A DNA stretch of 36,088 nt, taken from assembly GCA_016219285.1 (NCBI GenBank), contig JACRNJ010000010.1:1-36088 (forward strand). The letters are read 5' to 3'. How positions within the stretch are numbered: position 1 is the first letter of the stretch; every line of letters begins with the position of its first letter. Both the position numbers and the translations under genes were made by a program. The notes under the pieces are model-generated. The model saw only the letters and a list, made by a program, of their open reading frames with translations. It was not told where the DNA came from and did no database searches. Positions 6,759-16,122 of this stretch are shown here, piece after piece. The stretch comes from Deltaproteobacteria bacterium (GTDB lineage: Bacteria; Desulfobacterota; GWC2-55-46; UBA9637).

Positions 6759-7751
6759 TCACCCTCCAATAAAGCTCATCGTTCTGCTGCATTTTTTAAA
6801 GATATTATCGCTTATCTGATGTCTTTCTGGCTTCTTCTTTACGGCTCTAAATAAAAGTTCTTCAAGTTCCTTATCGGTGCAGCCATTTCGGAGTACCGTT
6901 TTAATATCTATCTCCTCATCAGAAAACAAGCATGTTCTGAGTTTTCCATCTGCTGTAAGCCTTAGCCTGTTGCATGATCTGCAAAAGTGGTCTGACACAG
7001 GGCTTATAAAACCTATTTCGCCTATGCTGTCTGTAAATTTGTATCTCCTTGCCGGACCTGTCCTCTTTTCAGGATTTCCAAGAGGAAGCAGTTTCTGAAA
7101 GCTGTTAATTTTCTCCATGATTTGAGAGGTTGAAATGCATTTGTCTTTATCCCAGACTGCCTCTACTTCAAATGGCATATATTCTATAAATCTTATATGA
7201 TAAGGTTTCTGTTTTGTCAGTAAGGCAAAATCTAAAATTTCATCATCATTAAATCCCTTTATTACCACGCAATTTACCTTTACAGGGTTTAAACCTGCCT
7301 TTTCCGCCTGTTCAAGCCCTTCCATAACATCGTTCATAAAATCCCCTCTGGTTATTTTATGAAACCTGTCTCTCCTTAAAGAATCTACGCTTACATTTAC
7401 CCGTGTAAGCCCAGCCTTTTTTAATGGATGCGCAAATTTTTTCAGGAGAACGCCGTTTGTTGTAAGGCTAATGTCTTCAACGTCATGGAGTTTTGACAGT
7501 TCTTCTATAAATTCAACAATGCCTTTTCGGACAAGGGGTTCTCCGCCGGTAATCCTTATTTTTGTTATGCCGTGCCTTACTGCAATAGTTGCAATCCTTA
7601 AGAATTCCTCATACCGCAGAATATTATTGGAATCCGTCAAAGGTATGCCGTCAGAAGGCATGCAGTAAACGCACCTTAAGTTGCATCGGTCTGTTACAGA
7701 TATTCTCAGGTAGTCTATAGGGCGGTTGTATGAATCTATGAGTTTTGTCAT
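6759..7751 (-). CDS. moaA: GTP 3',8-cyclase MoaA (molybdenum cofactor biosynthesis)
   Basis: 330 residues, the usual size. It is a radical SAM enzyme making (8S)-3',8-cyclo-7,8-dihydroguanosine 5'-triphosphate, the first step of molybdopterin synthesis. The N-terminal cluster motif is C23-NLR-C27-VY-C30, with GGEPL at 69-73. The second cluster ligands are C257, C260 and C274. The protein ends in the Gly-Gly typical of MoaA. It lies 31 bases after the penicillin-binding protein gene on the same strand, so the two are probably co-transcribed. No other moa genes are nearby. No strong Shine-Dalgarno is visible. Confidence 0.97.
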   Translation of the reverse strand: MTKLIDSYNRPIDYLRISVTDRCNLRCVYCMPSDGIPLTDSNNILRYEEFLRIATIAVRHGITKIRITGGEPLVRKGIVEFIEELSKLHDVEDISLTTNGVLLKKFAHPLKKAGLTRVNVSVDSLRRDRFHKITRGDFMNDVMEGLEQAEKAGLNPVKVNCVVIKGFNDDEILDFALLTKQKPYHIRFIEYMPFEVEAVWDKDKCISTSQIMEKINSFQKLLPLGNPEKRTGPARRYKFTDSIGEIGFISPVSDHFCRSCNRLRLTADGKLRTCLFSDEEIDIKTVLRNGCTDKELEELLFRAVKKKPERHQISDNIFKKCSRTMSFIGG

Positions 7752-7782
7752 ACTTTAATTACATATGCTATGAGGTGGATAG

Positions 7783-10245
7783 TTAATCCATCTCCTCATG
7801 CGCTGAATCATCAGCAGGGGGTTGTTTTTCTCCCTGTGGTTTAGCTATATCCATTTCAAAAAATCTTTCCGGAGCAGCAACTCTGTTGTATGCGGCAGTG
7901 TTTGCCGAATCTGTTGGCGCGGTTCCTTGTTTAAAGGCCTCAAATATCACATTTTCTGTTGTTGGTGTTGCAGGCGTGCCTGTTGTCTTGTCTATCTTGG
8001 TAAATACAACACCTTCCGGAGTTGGAAAACTTTTGACCGGTGTCCCGGCCGCTGCCTTTTGCATAAAGTTGAGCCATATTGGCAAAGCCGCCCTTGCGCC
8101 AGTCTCCATATAGCCTAGAGGCCTCTCATCATCATAGCCTATCCATGCGCCTGCGATGATGTCAGGAGTATAGCCTATAAACCATGCATCATTTAAATTA
8201 TTTGTAGTTCCTGTTTTGCCGGCAGCAGGTCTTCCAAGCGCCTTTGCCCGTTGTCCTGTCCCTTCTTGTATGACGCCTTGCAAAAGGTTAGTCATTATGA
8301 ATGCAGTCTGAGGGCTAAGTATTGTCTGCGTTACCGGAGACGCCTCCTCAAGGATATTACCTGCCTTATCCGTGATTTTTATTATGAATATTGGCTCTGT
8401 CTTTTGCCCCATATTTGCAAATGTGGAATAGGCGCTGGTCAGCTCCATCAAAGACAGGCTTGGCGAGCCTAATGCAAGTGAGAGGTCGTTATTCAATAGA
8501 GACTGGATGCCAAGCCTTCTTGCATACTCAATTGCATAGTTTACGCCAATATCCTGTAATATTTTTACTGTTACAACATTTCTGGAATGTGTTAAAGCCT
8601 GTCTGAATGTTGTTGGTCCGTAAAATTTTTCTTCAAAGTTCCTTGGCTTCCATTCTGTTTCCGTGTCAGTTTCATTTTGAGCATTTTTTACAGTTTCTTC
8701 AAAAATAATAGGTGAATCAACTATTACAGATGCAGCCGTGTAGCCCTTGTCCAGAGCGGCGGCATAGATAATTGGCTTAAATACGCTTCCTGGCTGCCGT
8801 TTTGCCTGCACAGCCCTGTTAAACTGGCTTTTTGTAAAATCAGATCCTCCTACCATAGCCTTTACATATCCTGTTGCAGGCTCCAGCGCAATCAAAGATG
8901 TCTGTGCAAACGGTTCCTGTTCTAAAGTGACAGAAAGCGGTTCAGAATCTGAAATTAGAGGTGTAACTGGGCTCGAAATGGCCTTTACAGACACCTTTAT
9001 GACATCGCCGTTTCGTATAGTGCGTGTAATGTCCTGATGTTTCCCTCCATCAGGCTCGTTAGTTGGGTTATATAATTTTGCCCATGCTGCATCTTCAAAT
9101 GAAAGTGCGGCTTTATAACTGCCAATGTTGACTAAAAAGTATTTTTCCTGAGTATTTACAGCAGTAACAATACCTTCATATATTTTTCCTGCCGCAGGTT
9201 GTTTGCCGTTCAAGTCAGCATTTACCTGTTCTAAAAATACATTTATATCTTCCTTTTTTACCAGTTTTTTTTCAGGCCCCCTATAGCCGCGCCTTCTGTC
9301 ATGCTCCTTTAAGCCGTAAGCCGCAGCTTGGTTGGCAGCCCGCTGAAGTTCTACGTCCAATGTTGTGTATACCTGGAGTCCGCCTCTGTAAAGAAAGTCT
9401 TCACCGTACTTTTCATCTATATATTTGCGGATATGCTCTGTAAAATATGGTCCCACCCATAAACTTCTTATCTCCTTAGGTTTAAGTTTGATAGAATAAT
9501 GTATTGCCCTTTCTTCTGCTTCCATTGTGATAGAACCCTCTTCCAACATCCTGCGGAGCACATACTCCTGCCGTTGTTTTGCTATTTCAGGAAAGTGATA
9601 TGGGGAATATTTGCTTGGCGCTTTTGGGAGGCCCGCCAATAATGCAGCCTCAGCCAGATTTAAATTTCCAACATCCTTGCCAAAATATGTTTCTGCCGCT
9701 GCCTGGACGCCGTAAGCGCCGCTTCCCAGATATATCTGATTCAGATAAAGATGGAGTATGTCATCTTTTGAAAGGCTTTTTTCTATTCTATAGGCTAATA
9801 GAGCTTCTTTTATCTTTCTTGCAAAACTTCGTTCGGGGGTAAGGAAAAAAGATTTTGCCAACTGTTGAGTAATAGTGCTTCCCCCCTGCACTACCCTGCC
9901 TGCTGTAATGTTTTTGTAAAATGCCCGCAGGATACTCCTGTAGTCTATGCCCTTGTGCTGGTAAAATTGGGCATCTTCAGCAGCCAGAAAAGCCTTTACA
10001 AGGTGAGCTGGAATCTTGGAGAATGGAACTACAATCCTTCTCTCTATATAAAACTCACCTATAACCTGCCCGTCGCTGGAATATACCTTTGTAATTATGT
10101 TGGGGTTATACTGCTGGAGCGAATTTAGCTGCGGCAGAGCGCTGGCAAAATAAAGATAGATGGCAAGTGGAAGCGCTCCAATTACAAAAATAACTATAGC
10201 AAACATCACTATAAGTTGTTTTTGTTTGTTTTTATTCTGTCTCAT
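7783..10245 (-). CDS. mrcA: Class A penicillin-binding protein (PBP1A type)
   Basis: 820 residues from the ATG at 10245; a TTG at 10281 would add 12 hydrophobic residues before the basic tail, which is less likely. A short basic tail precedes one membrane helix (about 11-36). The GT51 transglycosylase domain has the E90-DAQFYQHKGID motif and GGSTITQQLAK (121-131). An OB-like insert lies at about 325-445. The transpeptidase domain has S487-VFK490, SRN (554-556) and KTGT (677-680). It polymerises and cross-links peptidoglycan at the inner membrane. The C-terminal tail is Pro/Ala/Thr-rich and acidic. Confidence 0.95.
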   Translation of the reverse strand: MRQNKNKQKQLIVMFAIVIFVIGALPLAIYLYFASALPQLNSLQQYNPNIITKVYSSDGQVIGEFYIERRIVVPFSKIPAHLVKAFLAAEDAQFYQHKGIDYRSILRAFYKNITAGRVVQGGSTITQQLAKSFFLTPERSFARKIKEALLAYRIEKSLSKDDILHLYLNQIYLGSGAYGVQAAAETYFGKDVGNLNLAEAALLAGLPKAPSKYSPYHFPEIAKQRQEYVLRRMLEEGSITMEAEERAIHYSIKLKPKEIRSLWVGPYFTEHIRKYIDEKYGEDFLYRGGLQVYTTLDVELQRAANQAAAYGLKEHDRRRGYRGPEKKLVKKEDINVFLEQVNADLNGKQPAAGKIYEGIVTAVNTQEKYFLVNIGSYKAALSFEDAAWAKLYNPTNEPDGGKHQDITRTIRNGDVIKVSVKAISSPVTPLISDSEPLSVTLEQEPFAQTSLIALEPATGYVKAMVGGSDFTKSQFNRAVQAKRQPGSVFKPIIYAAALDKGYTAASVIVDSPIIFEETVKNAQNETDTETEWKPRNFEEKFYGPTTFRQALTHSRNVVTVKILQDIGVNYAIEYARRLGIQSLLNNDLSLALGSPSLSLMELTSAYSTFANMGQKTEPIFIIKITDKAGNILEEASPVTQTILSPQTAFIMTNLLQGVIQEGTGQRAKALGRPAAGKTGTTNNLNDAWFIGYTPDIIAGAWIGYDDERPLGYMETGARAALPIWLNFMQKAAAGTPVKSFPTPEGVVFTKIDKTTGTPATPTTENVIFEAFKQGTAPTDSANTAAYNRVAAPERFFEMDIAKPQGEKQPPADDSAHEEMD

Positions 10246-10293
10246 GAAAAAAATAATAACAAAAAAGACAAGATAAGGCAAGGGCTTGATAAT

Positions 10294-10416
10294 CTAGTGG
10301 ACGACAAAAATAAGTAGATGTAGTTTGCCCGACCCAACCTTCTGTTGGGCGCCCCATGGGCGTATTTTAAAATCGCCGATAAATCGGCAGACTACAAACT
10401 TGTGTCGCTGACTATA
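10294..10416 (+). repeat. Structured inverted repeat, copy 2 (with cloverleaf core)
   Basis: About 123 bp between the divergent PBP1A and PAP2-glycosyltransferase genes. The outer ends tagtggacgac and gtcgctgacta are imperfect inverted repeats. The core at 10320-10395 has end pairing gtagtttgcc/ggcagactac enclosing three hairpins. It matches copy 3 at 12920-13043 in the opposite orientation, with only about seven differences. There is no coding capacity beyond chance frames. Confidence 0.85.
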
Positions 10417-10515
10417 AAATCCCAAAGGCATTAAACCGCTTAGCTTGATTTTTATATTGGCCCCATGTATTCTTACTGGAAAACACACCAGACATATCCA
10501 AGGAGGATATTTTAT

Positions 10516-12777
10516 TTGCAAAGTCACATTGAAAAGAAACCTATTGTTTTTATATTGCTATCACTTGCATTAATCTTATTTAGCTTACAGATGGACACTT
10601 TCTTAGATATGTTTCATGGGACAACATTTGGCAGCTTGGCACAATTTTTCAGCATAGTTGGTGATGGAATAACCCTTGCAGGGATATGTATCTTTCTCTT
10701 TGTGTTAGGGATTATATCAAAAAAAGAATATGTCCGTATCAGTGGCATGTATGGCTTGATGGCTCTTTTGGTGTCAAGCTTTTTCCTACATCTATTTAAG
10801 ATAGCCTTTGAGAGATCAAGGCCTAACTTTAGCAATACAGACATCCTTTTCTTTCTGGAGAATCCATCCATATTTGATTTTACCGGGAGATTTAATTCGT
10901 TTCCGTCGGGCCATACAACCGTATCGTTTGCCATTGCATATACACTATCAAAGTCATTCCCGCGGTTATCTCCAATATTTTATATCACAGCGACAATGGT
11001 TGGCCTTTCCAGAATATATATCAGCTCTCACTATCCATCAGATGTGGCAGGCGGGGCGATAATAGGAATATTGGTCAGCATGTTTTTATTTAGCGGGGTC
11101 AAAAAACAATGGAAGGCAGGGTTTTTTTTCAGCATTGCGGTATTTCTATCATTTTTTAAGTTGGGCGGCCTTCTGCTCTTTGATACAGATGAAGCCGCAT
11201 ATTCGGCGGCAACAAGAGAGATGCTTGAAACCGGCAATTACATTACGCCAACTTTCAATTATGAACCGTTCTACGATAAACCTATCCTTTTTTACTGGCT
11301 TCAGGCTGTTGTCTTTAAACTCTTTGGTGTAGGAGAGTTTTCTGCAAGGTCTGTCTCCGCCTTATTTGGAGTCGGTCTTTTGGCGATCACCTTCTTTTTT
11401 GTAAAGCGGCTTTATGGGCAAAGGGCAGGAATCCTTGCAGGTATGTGTCTCCTGGTAAATTTAGAATTTTTTGTTTACACCCATGCTGCAGTTTTAGATA
11501 TGCTGTTAACTTTCTTTATAACAGCAGCTCTTTATAGTTTTTATCTCGGATTGCAGCAAAACAGGCCAGTGCTTGAGCGCCTTCCTCAAGGGGATAACCC
11601 TTCACATCTTGTATCTCAAACCCCGCATGGCAATTATTGGTATTTCTTGTCGTGGGTTTTTGCCGCTATGGCGGCTTTAACAAAAGGCGTAATAGGCATA
11701 CTCTTTCCGGCAATGATTATCTTCCTCTATCTTATAGCGGTGAAGGAATTACGAGAAATGAGAAAGCTGTTGACCCCAAAATGTGTGCTCATATTTTTAG
11801 CAATCGCCTCTCCCTGGTATATAGCCCAGATTTCTATAAACGGATGGGAATTCTTCGATGCATTTGTAATAAAGCACCATTTTAAAAGATATACCGGAGT
11901 TATTACAGGGCAGAGCGGTCCCCTATATTATTATGTGGCAGTTATGCTTATCGGTTTTTTCCCATGGGTTGCCTTTCTGCCCAATGCCCTTTACAAGGGG
12001 TTTAAGGAAAAGGGGATATATCTCTTCGGCGTAGTTTGGTTCCTGGCAATTTTCATTTTTTTCTCTCTTGCCGGAACAAAGGAACCCAGCTATATCCTGC
12101 CTTTGTTTCCGATAACGGCAATTACAACCGGTCTTATCATAAATGACCTCATGGAAAAAAAGATGACGAAGATATGGTTATACATATCCGCCGGTTTTCT
12201 TATCATTGTTTCTCTGATAATGGCAGTGATGTATTTTGCTGTTCCGGCAATAATATCCTCATTTCTGCAAAAAGAACTAACAGTCGGTGTAATATTTCCT
12301 CCCCCTCTCTTTTTCTGGGGAGCGGGTGTATCCTGCCTCATAGTTGCAATGCTGGGTATTGCTATGATAAGGAAGCAGCATATTTTTATTGTGGGAGGTA
12401 TGGCCGCAGCTACTATTGTATTGCTTATATTTATAAGGGTGTATGCTGCGCCGTTTGTCAATATCTATATGCAAAAAACGATTTATAAATATTCTACCTA
12501 TGCCGGAAAGAATTTAGGAACAGAAGGAACGCTTGCAACCTATGAGATAAATCAACCGAGTATAGCCTTCTATAGCAGGAAAAAATTCCTTAAACTTGAG
12601 GGTGAGGGAGGACTAAAAGAACTTGCGCTCTTGGGAAGCTCTGATAAAGGCGCTTTGGTGATAACAAAGAAAAAATATATAGACAAACTGCAAGAAAGGA
12701 ATAGTTGGATGCTGATAGCTACAGACGGCAAATATGCAATCCTGGCGAACAAGCTGATACCGCAAAATGGCTTTTAA
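10516..12777 (+). CDS. PAP2 phosphatase-ArnT-like glycosyltransferase fusion
   Basis: 753 residues from a TTG at 10516 that follows AAGGAGG (10500-10506) by 9 bases; an ATG at 10465 has no such site. The first part is a membrane PAP2 phosphatase: K95...R102-P, PSGH (130-133), S165-R166...H172...D176. The second part is a PMT/ArnT-type (GT83/GT39) multi-span glycosyltransferase that begins with D223-TDE and continues with about ten more hydrophobic helices and a soluble C-terminal part. Such enzymes use undecaprenyl-linked sugars. A phosphatase joined to one suggests coupled lipid A or cell-envelope modification (inference). The gene is flanked by inverted copies of a 124-bp repeat. Confidence 0.88.
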   Translation: MQSHIEKKPIVFILLSLALILFSLQMDTFLDMFHGTTFGSLAQFFSIVGDGITLAGICIFLFVLGIISKKEYVRISGMYGLMALLVSSFFLHLFKIAFERSRPNFSNTDILFFLENPSIFDFTGRFNSFPSGHTTVSFAIAYTLSKSFPRLSPIFYITATMVGLSRIYISSHYPSDVAGGAIIGILVSMFLFSGVKKQWKAGFFFSIAVFLSFFKLGGLLLFDTDEAAYSAATREMLETGNYITPTFNYEPFYDKPILFYWLQAVVFKLFGVGEFSARSVSALFGVGLLAITFFFVKRLYGQRAGILAGMCLLVNLEFFVYTHAAVLDMLLTFFITAALYSFYLGLQQNRPVLERLPQGDNPSHLVSQTPHGNYWYFLSWVFAAMAALTKGVIGILFPAMIIFLYLIAVKELREMRKLLTPKCVLIFLAIASPWYIAQISINGWEFFDAFVIKHHFKRYTGVITGQSGPLYYYVAVMLIGFFPWVAFLPNALYKGFKEKGIYLFGVVWFLAIFIFFSLAGTKEPSYILPLFPITAITTGLIINDLMEKKMTKIWLYISAGFLIIVSLIMAVMYFAVPAIISSFLQKELTVGVIFPPPLFFWGAGVSCLIVAMLGIAMIRKQHIFIVGGMAAATIVLLIFIRVYAAPFVNIYMQKTIYKYSTYAGKNLGTEGTLATYEINQPSIAFYSRKKFLKLEGEGGLKELALLGSSDKGALVITKKKYIDKLQERNSWMLIATDGKYAILANKLIPQNGF

Positions 12778-12919
12778 TGGTAAAGGCTTTAATCAAACAC
12801 TTGAAACTTTAATCGTTTCCTAATAAGATTGCAACATTCCATTAGATATATTCTGATTGCAGGCGGTATACTCGGAAGACTTGAAATTTGATAAGATTAA
12901 TAGAAGAAAGCGCAAACCA

Positions 12920-13043
12920 TATAGGCAACGACATAAATTTGTAGTCTGCCGATTTATCGGCGGTTTTAAAATACGCCCATGGGGCGCCCAACAGAAGGTT
13001 GGGTCGGGCAAACTACAGCTACTTATTTTTGTCGTCCACTATA
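12920..13043 (-). repeat. Structured inverted repeat, copy 3 (with cloverleaf core)
   Basis: 124 bp with imperfect ends tataggcaacgac and gtcgtccactata; the core is 12941-13016. Read on the minus strand it is nearly identical to copy 2. It fills most of the 293-bp gap between the fusion gene and pilB, and ends 27 bases before the pilB start. The rest of the gap (12778-12919) shows only a weak gaaac/gtttc hairpin near 12805-12821. Confidence 0.85.
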
Positions 13044-13070
13044 GCATAACATCCACGAGGCGCGGCATAT

Positions 13071-14768
13071 ATGGCTGACAGACTTGGCGACCTATTGGTT
13101 AGAGAAAAACTGATAACTGCCGAACAGCTTAAAAAAGCTGTGGAGAAGCAACGTTCGTCAGGCGGGCGGCTTGGGTATAATCTTTCCAAGCTGGGCTATA
13201 TAAGTGAAAAAGACCTCACAACGTTTTTAAGCAGACAGTACGGCATCCCTTCGGTAGACCTTGCTAGCGCAGAAATAGACCCGGAAGTGATGAAACTTAT
13301 ACCAGAGGGTGTTGCCAATAAATATCAGGTCATTCCTATCAGCAGGACAGGTTCTACATTAGTCGTAGCTATGGCTGATCCATCCAACGTCTTTGTTATA
13401 GACGATATAAAATTTCTCACAGGATATAATGTTGAATCACGGATTGCCTCTGATGCCTCCATAAGAACTGCTATAGAAAAGCATTATGCGTCACAAGAGG
13501 CAGAGATGGATATTGGCGATGTCATGACAGAATTTGATGAAGTGGAGGTTATTCATGATGAGGAGAAAGTTGATGTATCTGATCTTAAGAAAGATGTTGA
13601 AGATGCGCCGGTTGTCAAATTGGTAAACATTATTTTGACTGATGCAATTAAGCGGGGGGCTAGTGACATACATGTAGAGCCGTATGAAAAGTCGTTCAGG
13701 GTAAGATACAGGGTTGACGGTGTTCTTTCAGAGGTTATGAAACCGCCTATAAAACTTAAAAATGCCATTGTGTCCAGAATAAAGATCATGTCTAATCTTG
13801 ATATTGCGGAAAGGCGGCTTCCTCAAGACGGAAGGATAAAAATGAAGCTTGGCAAGGATAAGGAGATGGACTACCGCGTTTCTGTCCTGCCGACGCTTTT
13901 CGGAGAGAAGGTTGTTATGAGACTCTTGGATAAATCCATGCTTCAGCTTGATATGACAAAACTTGGTTTTGAAGATAAGGCATTAAAGGATTTTAAAGAC
14001 GCTATTGAAAAACCATGGGGTATGGTCCTTGTTACAGGCCAGACAGGAAGCGGCAAGACAACAACGCTTTATTCGGCTCTTTCGGAATTGAATAAGGTTT
14101 CTGACAATATCTCTACTGCTGAAGACCCTGTAGAATTCAATTTCGCAGGCATAAACCAGGTTCAGATGCATGATGCAATCGGTTTGAATTTTGCCAGCAC
14201 ACTGCGGTCATTCCTGAGGCAGGATCCGGATATAATAATGGTGGGAGAGATTAGGGATTTTGAAACAGCCGAGATAGCTGTTAAGGCAGCGCTTACAGGC
14301 CATCTGGTTCTTTCTACACTGCATACAAATGATGCCCCATCCACGGTAAACAGGCTTTTAAACATGGGTATAGAACCTTTCCTTATTGCTTCAGCTACAA
14401 ATCTTATTTTGGCTCAGAGGCTTGCAAGAAAGATATGCAAAGATTGCAAGGAGGAAGTGTATATATCGCCGCAGGCCTTGATAGATATTGGCGTTATACC
14501 TGAAGAGGCAAGGTCTTTAAAATGTTTCCATGGCAAGGGCTGCGCAACATGCGGCGGCAGCGGCTATAAAGGAAGGATAGCGCTTTATGAAGTTATGCCG
14601 TTTACAGACGGCCTGAAGGAGCTTGTGCTTAATGGCGCATCTTCTGCTGAATTGAAGAGGGGCGCTATAAAGGAAGGCATGAAAACCTTGAGGATGAGCG
14701 GGATTACAAAGATGAAGCAAGGCGTAATCACGATAGAGGAAGTGGTAAGGGCAACAATGGCGGATTAG
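13071..14768 (+). CDS. pilB: Type IV pilus assembly ATPase PilB
   Basis: 565 residues, typical of PilB/GspE. It is the cytoplasmic hexameric motor that drives pilin polymerisation. A T2SSE N-terminal domain (about 1-140) precedes the ATPase domain. Walker A is GQTGSGKT (323-330). DPDIIMVGEIRD (385-396) covers Walker B, and the His box is at 417-420. The zinc-binding cysteines are C456, C459, C491 and C494. It is the first gene of the pil block. No clear Shine-Dalgarno is seen apart from a weak GAGG about 15 bases upstream. Confidence 0.96.
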   Translation: MADRLGDLLVREKLITAEQLKKAVEKQRSSGGRLGYNLSKLGYISEKDLTTFLSRQYGIPSVDLASAEIDPEVMKLIPEGVANKYQVIPISRTGSTLVVAMADPSNVFVIDDIKFLTGYNVESRIASDASIRTAIEKHYASQEAEMDIGDVMTEFDEVEVIHDEEKVDVSDLKKDVEDAPVVKLVNIILTDAIKRGASDIHVEPYEKSFRVRYRVDGVLSEVMKPPIKLKNAIVSRIKIMSNLDIAERRLPQDGRIKMKLGKDKEMDYRVSVLPTLFGEKVVMRLLDKSMLQLDMTKLGFEDKALKDFKDAIEKPWGMVLVTGQTGSGKTTTLYSALSELNKVSDNISTAEDPVEFNFAGINQVQMHDAIGLNFASTLRSFLRQDPDIIMVGEIRDFETAEIAVKAALTGHLVLSTLHTNDAPSTVNRLLNMGIEPFLIASATNLILAQRLARKICKDCKEEVYISPQALIDIGVIPEEARSLKCFHGKGCATCGGSGYKGRIALYEVMPFTDGLKELVLNGASSAELKRGAIKEGMKTLRMSGITKMKQGVITIEEVVRATMAD

Positions 14769-14914
14769 CGGCCGTGAACCGTGACCGTGTTCCGTGTCCG
14801 TAGTCTTTACGGTCACGGATAACGGGTACGAACAACGGTATTCATAAGGAGCCATTATGAATTTACGAATTACGATTTAAAATCTGAAATCGTAAATCTA
14901 CAATCGTAAATCTT
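14768..14914. repeat. Two heptad families between pilB and pilT
   Basis: CCGTGAA/CCGTGAC-like units (about 14772-14801) pair with an inverse acggtcacgg arm (about 14809-14819). A second block, ACGAATT/ACGATTT (about 14863-14880), pairs with AAATCGT units (about 14887-14910). Confidence 0.7.
14857..14880 (+). other. Orphan ribosome site and 7-codon frame ahead of pilT
   Basis: AAGGAG at 14846-14851 precedes an ATG at 14857 by five bases. The frame (MNLRITI) runs straight into the ACGAATT heptad block and stops at 14878-14880. It is in the pilT frame. It looks like a former pilT start cut off by repeat insertion, or a tiny leader peptide. Confidence 0.5.
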
Positions 14915-14928
14915 TCATGGGAGATACA

Positions 14929-16047
14929 ATGGAAACTGCTGAACAAAGAAAAGGGCCAACCCTCCAGGATCTTTTGAAACATATGATAGATAAAAGCGGC
15001 TCTGACCTGCATATAACGTCAGATTCGCCGCCAAGGATAAGGGTGCACGGCAGGCTCTTGCCGTTAGATCTTCCGCTTTTGACTCCTGTTGATACTAAAC
15101 AGATGACATACAGTATTCTGACCGATGCTCAAAAACATAAATTTGAAGAAGAAAATGAACTTGATTTTTCATTTGGCATAAAGGGCGTAAGCAGATTCAG
15201 AGGCAATCTGTTTGTTCAAAGAGGGGCTGTAGCGGGAGTCTTTAGAACCATACCTTTCCAGATAAGGACATTGCGAGAACTCGGTCTTCCACCTGTTGTG
15301 GAGGAACTTTCAAAGAAACCAAGAGGGCTTGTTTTGGTAACAGGTCCTACCGGCAGCGGTAAATCCACAACCCTTGCCTCCATGATAAACAAGATAAATG
15401 AAGAAAGAGAAGACCATATTATAACAATAGAAGACCCTATTGAATATTTACATCAGTCCAAAAAGGCTCTCGTAAATCAAAGAGAAGTTGGCGCAGATAC
15501 CAGTAGCTTTAAAAAAGCGCTTAAGCATATTCTAAGGCAGGATCCTGATGTTGTTCTGCTTGGTGAACTGCGCGATATGGAGACTATAGAAATAGCCCTG
15601 ACAGTTGCGGAGACCGGGCACATGTGCTTTGCCACACTACATACCAATTCCTGTGTTCAGACTATAAATAGAATTATTGACGTATTTCCGATGCAGCAGC
15701 AGCCTCAAATCAGGGCGCAGCTATCCTTCGTTCTTGAAGGGGTTATGTCGCAGCTTTTGATACCTACGGCGGATGGCAAAGCAAGGGTGATGGCCTTGGA
15801 GATAATGGTTCCAAACGCTGCAATAAGAAACCTTATAAGAGAAGATAAGGTTCACCAGATGTATTCGCAGATGCAGGTGGGCCAGGCAAAATTTGGTATG
15901 CAAACAATGAATCAGAGTCTTCTGCAGCTTTATCAAAGAAGACTAATTTCGCTTGATGAAGCTATCGGCAGAAGTTCGGATCCTGATGAGTTGAGGCAAA
16001 TGATGACCAATACAGGCGCCATGAGACCAGGCGGGATGGTGAGGTAA
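14929..16047 (+). CDS. pilT: Pilus retraction ATPase PilT
   Basis: 372 residues from the ATG at 14929, which has GGGAG five bases upstream; an ATG at 14917 (376 residues) directly abuts the heptad block. PilT powers pilus disassembly and twitching. Walker A is GPTGSGKS (139-146). The Walker B/Asp box region DPDVVLLGELRD and the His box HTNS follow. The C-terminal signature AIRNLIRE, diagnostic for PilT, is present. It lies between pilB and pilC, as in Myxococcus and Geobacter. Confidence 0.96.
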   Translation: METAEQRKGPTLQDLLKHMIDKSGSDLHITSDSPPRIRVHGRLLPLDLPLLTPVDTKQMTYSILTDAQKHKFEEENELDFSFGIKGVSRFRGNLFVQRGAVAGVFRTIPFQIRTLRELGLPPVVEELSKKPRGLVLVTGPTGSGKSTTLASMINKINEEREDHIITIEDPIEYLHQSKKALVNQREVGADTSSFKKALKHILRQDPDVVLLGELRDMETIEIALTVAETGHMCFATLHTNSCVQTINRIIDVFPMQQQPQIRAQLSFVLEGVMSQLLIPTADGKARVMALEIMVPNAAIRNLIREDKVHQMYSQMQVGQAKFGMQTMNQSLLQLYQRRLISLDEAIGRSSDPDELRQMMTNTGAMRPGGMVR

Positions 16048-16114
16048 AATTTACGAATTACGATTTACGAATTGCGATTTTAAAATCTCAAATCTAAAAT
16101 CGTAAATCTAAAAT
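16047..16114. repeat. Heptad block between pilT and pilC
   Basis: ACGAATT/ACGATTT units (about 16051-16080) are followed by the inverse AAATCTC/AAATCGT units (about 16083-16111). The pilC start is only about 10 bases further, with no Shine-Dalgarno between. Confidence 0.75.
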
Positions 16115-16122
16115 TAAAAACT

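Noticed and set aside
10294-10527. 77-codon minus-strand frame, with a similar plus-strand frame at 12857-13078
   Set aside because: Both are translations of the same structured repeat and share its peptide only because the DNA is repeated. No ribosome site or known domain.
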